NCBI RefSeq assembly: GCF_002291445.1
Contig: NZ_CP014137.1
Span: 2,914,001-2,978,000, forward strand
From: Brenneria goodwinii
Lineage (GTDB): Bacteria; Pseudomonadota; Gammaproteobacteria; Enterobacterales; Enterobacteriaceae
Direction of reading: 5' to 3'
Length of the DNA stretch: 64,000 bases
The notes under the pieces are model-generated. The model was not told where the DNA came from and did not search any database. It worked only from the letters and a program-made list of their open reading frames with translations. Shown in pieces: positions 7,994 to 15,688 of this stretch (within the stretch, counting starts at the first letter, position 1; each line of letters opens with the position of its first letter). Made by a program: the position numbers and the translations under genes.

Positions 7994-9286
7994 TTACTGG
8001 TTGTAAGCATTCTCGCCATGGCTGTTGACGTCCAGACCTTCGCGTTCCTGTTCTTCAGGTACACGCAGGCCAACGACCATATCGGCCACTTTGAAAGCGA
8101 TAAAGGAAACAACGCCAGTCCATACGAAGCAGACAATAACACTGAACAACTGAACCCAAACCTGATGAGCCATGGTTACGCCTTCGGCATAACCTACCCC
8201 GCCCAGAGAAGCGGAGGTGAATACGCCTGTCAGGATACAACCGACGATGCCACAGACGCCATGAACGCCGAACACATCACACGGGTCATCAACGCGCAGC
8301 CATCTTTTCAGTACGGTTACGCCCCACAGACCGGCGATACCCGCGGCGACGCCAATAATCAGGCCGCCACCGACGCCAACGGTACCCGCTGCTGGAGTAA
8401 TCGCCACCAGACCGGCGATACAACCCGAACATGCGCCCAGCAAAGAAGGCTTACCGCGAGCCATCCACTCACCGATAACCCATGCCAGGATTGCTGCGGC
8501 AGTAGCAACCACCGTATTGAGGAACGCCAGACCGGCAATTTCGTTAGCAGCCCCGGCGGAACCGGCGTTAAAGCCAAACCAGCCGATATACAGAACCGCC
8601 GTACCAATAAACACCATCGGCAAATTGTGCGGTTTAAGCGCTTCTTTACCGAAGCCGGCACGTTTGCCCAACAGATAAGCGCCGACCAAACCAGCAACGG
8701 CAGCGTTAATATGCACCACCGTACCACCGGCGAAATCCAGAGCGCCGTCAGCAGCCAGGTAACCACCGCCCCAGACCATGTGAGTCATTGGCAGGTAAGA
8801 GAACGTCAGCCATATTGCGACGAAAATCAGCACGGCAGAAAAACGAACACGTTCAGCAATGGCGCCCACAATCAGCCCCACGGTGATGCAAGCGAATGAG
8901 GCTTGATAAGCGATGTGGATGTACTGGTAGAACGTACCGGTAATCGAATCAATGGAGATGCCCTTCAGCATAAAGTTGGAAAAACCGCCGAAGAACGCGT
9001 TGCCTTCACTGAAGGCCAGGCTGTAGCCATACACAACCCATAAAATACAAACCAGCGCAAAAGAAACAATAACCTGTGACAGCATGGAAAGTACGTTCTT
9101 AGAACGAATCAAGCCACCATAAAACAATGCAATCCCAGGTATGGTCATAAAAAGTACCAAAGCGGTACAAATCATAATAAAGGCATTATCTGCTTTATCG
9201 ATCGTTGGTGCCGCGGCCATAGCCCAGGACGGGAGCAAAGCAGCCACACCAAGACCCAATGAGGAGACAAGTTTTTTCATTTTCAT
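7994..9286 (-). CDS. amtB: Ammonium channel AmtB
   Basis: A 430-residue trimeric inner-membrane ammonium/ammonia channel. A cleavable signal peptide (about residues 1-24, ending in AMA-A) precedes 11 membrane segments. Conserved pore elements are visible, including DFAGGTVVHINA with the first pore His and CDVFGVHGVCGIVG with the second. The C-terminal GLRVPEEQEREGLDVNSHGENAYN tail is the docking site for GlnK. AGGGATGG precedes the ATG. It forms an operon with glnK (30-base gap), the usual arrangement that lets GlnK block the channel when nitrogen becomes plentiful. Confidence 0.97.
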   Translation of the reverse strand: MKMKKLVSSLGLGVAALLPSWAMAAAPTIDKADNAFIMICTALVLFMTIPGIALFYGGLIRSKNVLSMLSQVIVSFALVCILWVVYGYSLAFSEGNAFFGGFSNFMLKGISIDSITGTFYQYIHIAYQASFACITVGLIVGAIAERVRFSAVLIFVAIWLTFSYLPMTHMVWGGGYLAADGALDFAGGTVVHINAAVAGLVGAYLLGKRAGFGKEALKPHNLPMVFIGTAVLYIGWFGFNAGSAGAANEIAGLAFLNTVVATAAAILAWVIGEWMARGKPSLLGACSGCIAGLVAITPAAGTVGVGGGLIIGVAAGIAGLWGVTVLKRWLRVDDPCDVFGVHGVCGIVGCILTGVFTSASLGGVGYAEGVTMAHQVWVQLFSVIVCFVWTGVVSFIAFKVADMVVGLRVPEEQEREGLDVNSHGENAYNQ

Positions 9287-9316
9287 CCATCCCTATTAAC
9301 AAATCTAAGTCAGGCG

Positions 9317-9655
9317 TTAGAGTGCGGCTTCGTCAGTTTCGCCAGTACGAATACGAATAACCCTTTGTAATTCAGCGACAAAAATCTTGCCGTCACCAAT
9401 TTTTCCGGTATAGGCCGCTTTACTAATTACATCAATAACTTCATCCAGCTGATCATCAGCTATTGCGATGTCAATTTTCACTTTTGGCAAAAAGTTAACG
9501 CTGTACTCTGCACCGCGATACAGTTCAGCGTGTCCTTTCTGGCGCCCGAATCCTTTCACTTCAGTGACCGTTAGTCCCTGAATGCCAACGGAAGATAATG
9601 CTTCACGCACATCTTCCAGCTTGAATGGTTTTATCACCACAGTAACCAGTTTCAT
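9317..9655 (-). CDS. glnK: Nitrogen regulatory protein PII-2 (GlnK)
   Basis: A 112-residue trimeric PII signalling protein that binds ATP/ADP and 2-oxoglutarate and plugs AmtB with its T-loop. Tyr51 in GAEYSVNFLPK is the uridylylation site used by GlnD. The MKLVTVVIKPFKLEDVREAL start and IGDGKIFV segment are family signatures. It is the first gene of the glnK-amtB operon. Nitrogen-limitation control is supported by the sigma-54 promoter and NtrC-like site upstream. GlnK rather than GlnB is favoured by the amtB linkage. Confidence 0.97.
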   Translation of the reverse strand: MKLVTVVIKPFKLEDVREALSSVGIQGLTVTEVKGFGRQKGHAELYRGAEYSVNFLPKVKIDIAIADDQLDEVIDVISKAAYTGKIGDGKIFVAELQRVIRIRTGETDEAAL

Positions 9656-9743
9656 TCATCATCCCCCTAACCGTTAAGTTCAGACTTGCGCCCGCTGCTA
9701 TCTCGGATTTCCATCATTTCGAATTATCTTCACGCAATGATAA

Positions 9744-9759
9744 AGCAAAGGATGTGCCA
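9744..9759 (-). promoter_or_regulatory. Sigma-54 promoter of glnK-amtB
   Basis: On the minus strand TGGCAC-ATCCT-TTGCT matches the -24/-12 RpoN consensus (TGGCAC-N5-TTGCW) exactly. It lies about 90 bases upstream of the glnK start, so NtrC-dependent expression in low nitrogen is expected. Confidence 0.92.
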
Positions 9760-9863
9760 TAAATGATTTATCTGGCAGATATCAGCCAGGAGAACGCGGT
9801 TAAGGTCTGTTAACGGTAGAAAACATACCGCCGGAAAAAGAAAACGCCAATAAAGCGGAGCAT

Positions 9864-9888
9864 GCAATGCACCATGTCAGTGCATTGC
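9864..9888. promoter_or_regulatory. NtrC (GlnG) enhancer-type site
   Basis: GCAATGCAC and GTGCATTGC form 9-bp perfect arms around a 7-base spacer. The core TGCACC-N5-AGTGCA fits the 17-bp NtrC consensus (TGCACC-N5-GGTGCA) with one change. It lies about 105 bases upstream of the sigma-54 promoter, the normal enhancer distance. A further half-site (TGCATTG, around 9901) follows. The rest of 9660-9995 shows nothing else that can be assigned. Confidence 0.8.
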
Positions 9889-9995
9889 GGGTAATTTTAG
9901 TGCATTGAGGCTAAAAACAGAATGAATATGCTTAGTGATGGTGCGAAGCAAACAATAGCCATCCTCTAGCGGCTGTATTTGGAAGTGCAGCCAAT

Positions 9996-11777
9996 TTACG
10001 ACACGGTAGCGGACTCATGAGTCACGGTAGCCGCCAGTTCTTCTCCTGCCAGCTGCAACTGATACATCTGATAATAGCGTCCCTGCTGGCGCAGCAACTG
10101 CTCATGCGTTCCCTGTTCGACGGCTTGTCCATGATGGAGCACCATAATTGAGTCGGCATCAACAATTGTCGATAAGCGGTGGGCAATCACAATCAGCGTT
10201 GTCTGAGCCCGGATAATATTCAGCGCCTTTTGCACCGCCTGCTCGGTGCCGGAATCAATGTTCGCCGTCGCTTCATCCAATATCAGGATTTTGGGTGTTT
10301 GCACCAATACCCGGGCGATCGCCAACAGCTGTTTCTGCCCTGTCGATAGGTTGTTCCCCTGTTCCCCAATCAGGGTATGTATTCCATCAGGGAACGAGCG
10401 CACCAACTCGGATAGCTGCACAATCTCAAGCACGCGCCATACTTCGTTTTCGCTGATATCACGCCCCAGCGTAATGTTCATATACATAGATTCAGCCAGC
10501 ACCACGGGATCCTGCTGCACCATTGCCACATTATGGCGTAATACCTGATGCGATAACGTTTGTAGCGGACGGCCATCCAAACGGATCTCGCCTTCATCGG
10601 GAAGATAATACCCCATCAACAGATTAGCCAATGTACTCTTACCGCTGCCGGTATGGCCTACCAGCGCCACAAATCCCCGCTCAGGAATAGTCAGAGAGAT
10701 ATGTTGCAAAACCTTTTTGCCCGAGCCATAAGAGAAGGAAACATCATCGATCTCGACACGTCCGTGGGAAAGCGCCCGCGCATCGTCGCCATAGCCTTGC
10801 TTCGCGCCGTCCATCAGCTCGAAGATTCGTTCACCGGCAACCACGGCCTGCTGCAACATCGACTGCTGAGTCGTCAGTTCAATCAGCGGCTCATTCAGGC
10901 GTCCAAGATAATTAATAAACGCGTACAGAACACCAACGCCGACCGAGCCGACGGCGCTGAAACCAAACTGCATCAACAACCCGCACAATACCATTGCGGA
11001 AAACAGGCTAAGCAACGGGCGCAGCAGGAAGCCATCAAGGCGCAACGTCTGCATGCGCGCTTTATAATGCTCCCAACTGTAATCGCTCAGCCGCGCCCCA
11101 AACCGGGCCTGCTGGCGGAATTGCTGAATAACGCCCATGCCGTTGATAATTTCATTAAAGCCATCGTTAATATCCGCCAGATAACTGCGTACCCGACGCA
11201 CAATCGGCGTACTGTAACGCTGATAAATCAGCATGACGGTTAATACGGCCGGGAAGATGGTCAACGCCACCAGCGCCATTCGCCAATTCAGGCTGAACAT
11301 CGCCACCAGCATAGTGCCAATCAGCGCGGCACTGCGTAGTGCGGTTGACACCACCATCACATACAGATCCTTTACAACCTCCGTGTCATTCGTTACACGG
11401 GATATCAGCTGTCCTACCGGCTGGGTATCAAAAGTGCTAAGAGGCTGACGCAGCGCCGCATCCATAACATCAATACGCAATTGCTGCACCACCCCGACCG
11501 CTATCCGATTAAATAGCAGCGCCTGGAAATATTGCAGCGTCGCGGCCAAAATCTGCAACAAAAGATAAGCGCTGGCCAATCCGGCGGCCAATGCGAGCGG
11601 AAACTCGCCTTTAGCAACCAGATTATCAATGAAATAGCTCACCAGAACCGGCCCGGAAACCTCGGCGGCGGCGGCCACCCATAGCATCAGTATCGCCAGC
11701 GCCAATGGCCTGCGCCACGGCGAACCATAAGCCAGCAGCCGCTTTAAGGTGGGCCAAAGCTGTTTAGGGCTATTCAT
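9996..11777 (-). CDS. mdlB: ABC exporter half-transporter MdlB (SmdB)
   Basis: A 593-residue half of a heterodimeric type IV ABC exporter: six-helix membrane domain in the first 320 residues, then a nucleotide-binding domain. Walker A is GHTGSGKSTL, the signature is LSTGQKQ (degenerate, Thr for the first Gly), Walker B is ILILDEATANID with the catalytic Glu, and the H-loop is IAHRLST. The open frame extends 50 codons upstream, but the start at 11777 (MNSPKQLWPTLKRLLAYGS) aligns with E. coli MdlB and overlaps the mdlA stop by 8 bases, indicating translational coupling. The substrate is not known with certainty. Confidence 0.95.
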   Translation of the reverse strand: MNSPKQLWPTLKRLLAYGSPWRRPLALAILMLWVAAAAEVSGPVLVSYFIDNLVAKGEFPLALAAGLASAYLLLQILAATLQYFQALLFNRIAVGVVQQLRIDVMDAALRQPLSTFDTQPVGQLISRVTNDTEVVKDLYVMVVSTALRSAALIGTMLVAMFSLNWRMALVALTIFPAVLTVMLIYQRYSTPIVRRVRSYLADINDGFNEIINGMGVIQQFRQQARFGARLSDYSWEHYKARMQTLRLDGFLLRPLLSLFSAMVLCGLLMQFGFSAVGSVGVGVLYAFINYLGRLNEPLIELTTQQSMLQQAVVAGERIFELMDGAKQGYGDDARALSHGRVEIDDVSFSYGSGKKVLQHISLTIPERGFVALVGHTGSGKSTLANLLMGYYLPDEGEIRLDGRPLQTLSHQVLRHNVAMVQQDPVVLAESMYMNITLGRDISENEVWRVLEIVQLSELVRSFPDGIHTLIGEQGNNLSTGQKQLLAIARVLVQTPKILILDEATANIDSGTEQAVQKALNIIRAQTTLIVIAHRLSTIVDADSIMVLHHGQAVEQGTHEQLLRQQGRYYQMYQLQLAGEELAATVTHESATVS

Positions 11778-13539
11778 TGGCATCCCCTTCCACCAGCGGC
11801 ACATCATCCAACGCGGCTTCCAATTGTTGATAGCGATACATATCCCGATACCAGCCGGATTGAGCAACAAGCTGGCGATGGCTACCCCGTTGGACCGCCT
11901 GCCCATGCTGCAATACCAGAATTTCATTTGCTTCCGTCAAAGCAGAAAGACGGTGGGCGCTGATAATCAATGTCCGCTGCTCGCCCCATTGTTTGAGATT
12001 CTGTAAGATCTGATGTTCCGTTCGCCCGTCAACGGCGGATAATGCATCATCCAGAATCAGAATTTCAGCTTCCAGCAATAAGGCGCGTGCAATGGCAATC
12101 CGTTGTTTCTGACCGCCGGACAGCATCACGCCACGTTCCCCTACTTCGGTATCATATCCCTGAGGAAGCCGCATAATGTCATCATGTACGCTCGCCAGGA
12201 GAGCCGCTCGCTCAATCTGCTGCGCGGTTGCATCCGGCCGTCCCAGAGAGATATTGTTCGCAACCGTGTCAGAAAACAGAAAGGGCATTTGCCCCACAAC
12301 GGCAAAACGATGCCGCAATTCATCCAGACGGATGTCTGATAAAGAAAGGTTGTGGTAGCGAATATCGCCCGACTGAATATCAAAATGGTGTAGGATAAGC
12401 GCCAACAGCGTGCTTTTACCCGCTCCCGTCGGGCCGCATAACCCCAGCGCCTGACCTGGCTTCAGCGTAAAGCCGATCTTATTCAGCACACAACGAGAGC
12501 TGTGCGGATAGTGAAACTCATGAATATTCACATCCAGCGTGCCGCGCCCATCGGGCAGGGATTGCGTACCGTCCGTAACGACAGGCTCTTCCGACAGGAG
12601 TTGGCGAATCCGACTATATGCCGCACTTCCGCGCTCAACGATATTGAACATCCATGCCAATGCCAGCATCGGCCATATCATCAGACCGAGATACATGACA
12701 AAGCTGGTCAATAGGCCCAACGTCAGCGACCCTTGAACCACCATCCAACTGCCGCCGCCGATGGCCAGCAGATGCGATAACCCAATAGCGATATAAATGG
12801 TGGGATTAAACCGCGCATCGACCCGCGCCACATACATGTTTTTGGCGCCGGCATCCGCGGCAACCTGAGCAAAGCGCGCGGACTGATAGTCTTCCAACCC
12901 AAACGATTTAATCATTCGAATGCTGGTCAAACTTTCCTGGGCCTGATCGTTAAGTGAGGAAAACGCCGCCTGCGCCGATTTAAAACGATGATGTAATTGC
13001 GAACCGTAATGTTTGATAATCAGCGCCATGATCGGCATCGGCAGCAGCGCCAGCAGCGTCAGTTGCCAGCTAATCTGGGTACACATAATAAACAGGACCG
13101 CGCATCCCATTACCATGGAATCAACCAGCGTCAGTACCCCTTCGCCGGCGGCGAAGACCACGCGGTCAACATCATTGGTGGCAAGCGCCATCAAATCACC
13201 GGTACGGTGGCGTAAATAAAAAGCGGGATGCTGCCGACTGAGTTGACGGTAAAAATCCTCACGCAGCTCAACCGCCAGCTGATAAGACGCCCCAAACAGC
13301 AACACACGCCAGACACACCGCAACAGATAAACCATCACGGCAGTAATCAGCATGAGGCCGATCCACCGCATGACCTCGATAGTCGTCATATTGTGTTGCG
13401 TAACGCCATCAACCACCACCCCAACCAGCTTGGGAGGCAATAATTGCAGGATGGCGATAACGATCAACAATACCACCGCGCCTACATAGCGCCGCCATTC
13501 TCGGCGAAAGTACCAACTTAGTTGAGCAAACAGTCCCAC
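11770..13539 (-). CDS. mdlA: ABC exporter half-transporter MdlA (SmdA)
   Basis: A 589-residue partner of MdlB with six predicted membrane helices followed by an ABC domain. Walker A is GPTGAGKSTLL and the signature LSGGQKQR is canonical, but Walker B is ILILDDALSAVD, so the catalytic Glu after Walker B is Asp. With the altered signature of MdlB this predicts one consensus and one degenerate ATP site, a feature of asymmetric heterodimeric exporters; the E. coli orthologue shares it. The N terminus MGLFAQLSWYFRREWRRYVG matches E. coli. It is transcribed in the order mdlA-mdlB, about 78 bases after the Lrp-family gene. Confidence 0.95.
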   Translation of the reverse strand: MGLFAQLSWYFRREWRRYVGAVVLLIVIAILQLLPPKLVGVVVDGVTQHNMTTIEVMRWIGLMLITAVMVYLLRCVWRVLLFGASYQLAVELREDFYRQLSRQHPAFYLRHRTGDLMALATNDVDRVVFAAGEGVLTLVDSMVMGCAVLFIMCTQISWQLTLLALLPMPIMALIIKHYGSQLHHRFKSAQAAFSSLNDQAQESLTSIRMIKSFGLEDYQSARFAQVAADAGAKNMYVARVDARFNPTIYIAIGLSHLLAIGGGSWMVVQGSLTLGLLTSFVMYLGLMIWPMLALAWMFNIVERGSAAYSRIRQLLSEEPVVTDGTQSLPDGRGTLDVNIHEFHYPHSSRCVLNKIGFTLKPGQALGLCGPTGAGKSTLLALILHHFDIQSGDIRYHNLSLSDIRLDELRHRFAVVGQMPFLFSDTVANNISLGRPDATAQQIERAALLASVHDDIMRLPQGYDTEVGERGVMLSGGQKQRIAIARALLLEAEILILDDALSAVDGRTEHQILQNLKQWGEQRTLIISAHRLSALTEANEILVLQHGQAVQRGSHRQLVAQSGWYRDMYRYQQLEAALDDVPLVEGDANE

Positions 13540-13617
13540 GCAGTTTTGATTCCAATATCCAGAGGAGCGGGCATCAACCCGGTAAAATAATTATACAGAA
13601 AGCTTATGACCGGTGAA

Positions 13618-14079
13618 TTATAGCGATAACGGCAAGGCCGTTGTGTACTTGATGCGCTCCATGGCGAAGCTGGATGTCACGTCAACCAGCCCGGGAATGC
13701 CATTCACCAATCGCTTATAAAAATCATCATAGCTTTTCATATCAGCGACCTGTACCTGCATCAGATAATCATACTCTCCGGCCATCCGATAGAAAGACAA
13801 TACTTCAGGCATTTCCGATACAACGCGGGTAAACGTTTGGTACCAGACGCTATTGTGTTGCTGGGTTTTCAGCAACACAAACGCCGTCAGCCCAAGGCCC
13901 AACCGTTCATTATCCAGCAACGCGACCCGCGCCCGGATATAACCGTCTTCCTCCAAGCGCTTCAGCCTTTTCCAACAGGGCGTCGACGTCAGATTCACCG
14001 ACTCAGCCAGCGTTTGTAGTGAAAGCGTGCAGTCCTGTTGCAGCAAGCTTAACAAAGTACGATCTGTTTTATCTAACAT
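13618..14079 (-). CDS. decR: Lrp/AsnC-family regulator DecR (YbaO)
   Basis: A 153-residue feast/famine regulator: N-terminal helix-turn-helix (LDKTDRTLLSLLQQDCTLSL to PCWKRLKRLEEDGYI) and a C-terminal AsnC ligand/oligomer domain (AGEYDYLMQVQVADM). In E. coli DecR activates cysteine-detoxification genes; the same role here is inference, because its target operon (yhaOM/cyuPA) is not in the window. A start 13 codons upstream is open, but 14079 gives the N terminus shared with E. coli. It precedes mdlA in the same direction and is divergent from queC across 256 bases. The cof gene that lies between in E. coli is missing. Confidence 0.92.
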   Translation of the reverse strand: MLDKTDRTLLSLLQQDCTLSLQTLAESVNLTSTPCWKRLKRLEEDGYIRARVALLDNERLGLGLTAFVLLKTQQHNSVWYQTFTRVVSEMPEVLSFYRMAGEYDYLMQVQVADMKSYDDFYKRLVNGIPGLVDVTSSFAMERIKYTTALPLSL

Positions 14080-14335
14080 GGTGCTATTCCGTAGGAAAAT
14101 TTTCTTCAATCTCGCCATTCAAAGATAAAAAATCAACTTTTTCCTAAAAAATTCACGCCGAGGCTATCATTACAGCCTGAACGGGCTGCGTAATTGAAGC
14201 AAGCCCGATACCTCTGCGGCTAACAAGATAACGGGCGCCGCTGAACGACGGCTATTTTTCAGGTAACATACCGGTTTTATGCCTCGACGCGTGCTGTCTG
14301 CGTTGAGGCCCCACTTGCAGCAAGGTGAATGAAAA

Positions 14336-15034
14336 ATGAAGCGCGCGGTTGTCGTTTTTAGCGGTGGACAAGATTCCACGACCTGCCTGATTCAGGCTCT
14401 AAAACACTATGATGAAGTTCACTGTATCACCTTCGATTACGGCCAACGTCACCGGGCGGAAATCGATATAGCCAGAGAACTCGCTCTGCAACTCGGGGCT
14501 ACTGCGCATAAAGTTCTGGATGTCGGCTTACTGAATGAACTCGCCATCAGCAGCCTGACGCGAGAAAACATTCCCGTTCCTGACTATGATGATGGTGAGA
14601 CACAAGGACTTCCCAGTACCTTTGTCCCGGGCCGGAATATCCTTTTCCTGACGCTGGCGTCCATCTATGCCTATCAGGTTGGCGCTGAAACCGTTATCAC
14701 CGGCGTATGCGAAACTGATTTTTCCGGTTATCCCGATTGTCGCGATGAGTTCGTCAAAGCGTTGAATCAAGCCATCGTACTGGGCATGGCGCGCGACATT
14801 CGCTTTGTCACGCCGCTCATGTGGCTCAATAAAGCGGAAACCTGGGCGCTGGCGGACTACTATCAGCAGTTGGATACCGTCCGCTATCACACGTTAACCT
14901 GCTATAACGGCATTAAAGGCGATGGATGCGGTCATTGTGCCGCCTGTCATCTGCGGGCTAACGGATTGCAGGAGTATCAGCGCGACCCGGCCGCGGTGAT
15001 GGCGACATTGAAGCAAAAAACCGGCCTGCAATAA
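14336..15034 (+). CDS. queC: 7-cyano-7-deazaguanine synthase QueC
   Basis: A 232-residue enzyme converting 7-carboxy-7-deazaguanine to preQ0 with ammonia and ATP in queuosine biosynthesis. The PP-loop ATPase motif SGGQDSTTC is at residues 9-17, and a zinc site of four cysteines lies near the C terminus (CYNGIKGDGCGHCAACHLRANG region). Length equals the E. coli enzyme. The same pathway is continued by tgt and queA at 53-55 kb. No preQ1 riboswitch was recognised upstream. Confidence 0.96.
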   Translation: MKRAVVVFSGGQDSTTCLIQALKHYDEVHCITFDYGQRHRAEIDIARELALQLGATAHKVLDVGLLNELAISSLTRENIPVPDYDDGETQGLPSTFVPGRNILFLTLASIYAYQVGAETVITGVCETDFSGYPDCRDEFVKALNQAIVLGMARDIRFVTPLMWLNKAETWALADYYQQLDTVRYHTLTCYNGIKGDGCGHCAACHLRANGLQEYQRDPAAVMATLKQKTGLQ

Positions 15035-15041
15035 CGGCCGG
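15015..15041 (-). terminator. Probable terminator of ybaV, overlapping the queC 3' end
   Basis: CCGGCC (15021-15026) pairs with GGCCGG (15036-15041). On the minus strand it is followed by six T's (A-run 15015-15020). It would terminate transcription arriving from ybaV, and its hairpin may also protect the queC message end. Confidence 0.5.
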
Positions 15042-15187
15042 TAATAAAAACCAGGCAAGAGACAATACCCGCCACATCCTTGCCTGTCATACGGTTTAAT
15101 TACTCACGCCGCTCCTGTCGCTTTCCCTGGTTGGCCGCCATGGGACGGTTCGCAACCGGCAATCAATCCTGCCGGTTGCGAAACCCA

Positions 15188-15550
15188 TCACAGTTTTAAA
15201 CGCGACAGATTGCGCTCAACCAACGCAGCGCCGATCCCCGGAACTTCCTGCAATTGTTCTATCTGCGTAAAAGGGCCATTTTGCTCACGATAATTAACGA
15301 TCGCCTCTGCCTTTTTAAGGCCGACGCCACTCATTATCTGTGCCAGATCTTCCGCTGTTCCGGTGTTAATGCTTACTTCATCTTCATCGGCGGCGGGAAG
15401 CAATACCTTTTCCGTCTTTTGAGCGGCGGGGTCAGACTTCATCGCGCTTCCGGCGCTTTCAGTCTTCGGCGCCGCCTGAACCAATAATGGCAACCCAGAC
15501 AAACTCATTCCAACAATCAGACAAAGAGCCTTTATTCCTGACTTTTTCAT
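15188..15550 (-). CDS. ybaV: ComEA-family helix-hairpin-helix protein YbaV
   Basis: A 120-residue exported protein. A signal peptide (about residues 1-26, ending VQA) is followed by a low-complexity charged linker and a C-terminal double HhH DNA-binding domain (NTGTAEDLAQIMSGVGLKKA, then LQEVPGIGAALVERN). It is related to the DNA-uptake protein ComEA. A DNA-binding periplasmic role is inferred from the family; no other competence gene is nearby. It lies downstream of ppiD in the same direction. In E. coli fadM (ybaW) sits on the other side; here it is absent. Confidence 0.9.
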   Translation of the reverse strand: MKKSGIKALCLIVGMSLSGLPLLVQAAPKTESAGSAMKSDPAAQKTEKVLLPAADEDEVSINTGTAEDLAQIMSGVGLKKAEAIVNYREQNGPFTQIEQLQEVPGIGAALVERNLSRLKL

Positions 15551-15631
15551 GCTGTTTCCTCCATGTGTTTGACAGCATGGCTACCTTGCCGCAGCGCCCA
15601 TTGCATCGCAAATAGCTTTGCCTGAATGTGG

Positions 15632-15658
15632 AAAAGGCCGCGAAAGCGGCCTTTTGTT
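15632..15658 (-). terminator. Terminator after ppiD
   Basis: A perfect 10-bp stem AAAAGGCCGC / GCGGCCTTTT closes a GAAA-type tetraloop, with T's on either strand. It lies 30 bases past the ppiD stop. Confidence 0.85.
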
Positions 15659-15688
15659 ATTGCAACAGTTTGCAAATTTATGCGGGGC

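Noticed and set aside
8018..8899. 293-codon open frame opposite amtB
   Set aside because: It lies wholly antisense to the clear amtB gene, its translation is low-complexity and rich in Thr, Gln and Arg, and it has no ribosome site.
14336..15034. preQ1 riboswitch upstream of queC
   Set aside because: The 217-base leader region shows no preQ1-class stem-loop with the characteristic A-rich tail, and enterobacterial queC genes normally lack one.
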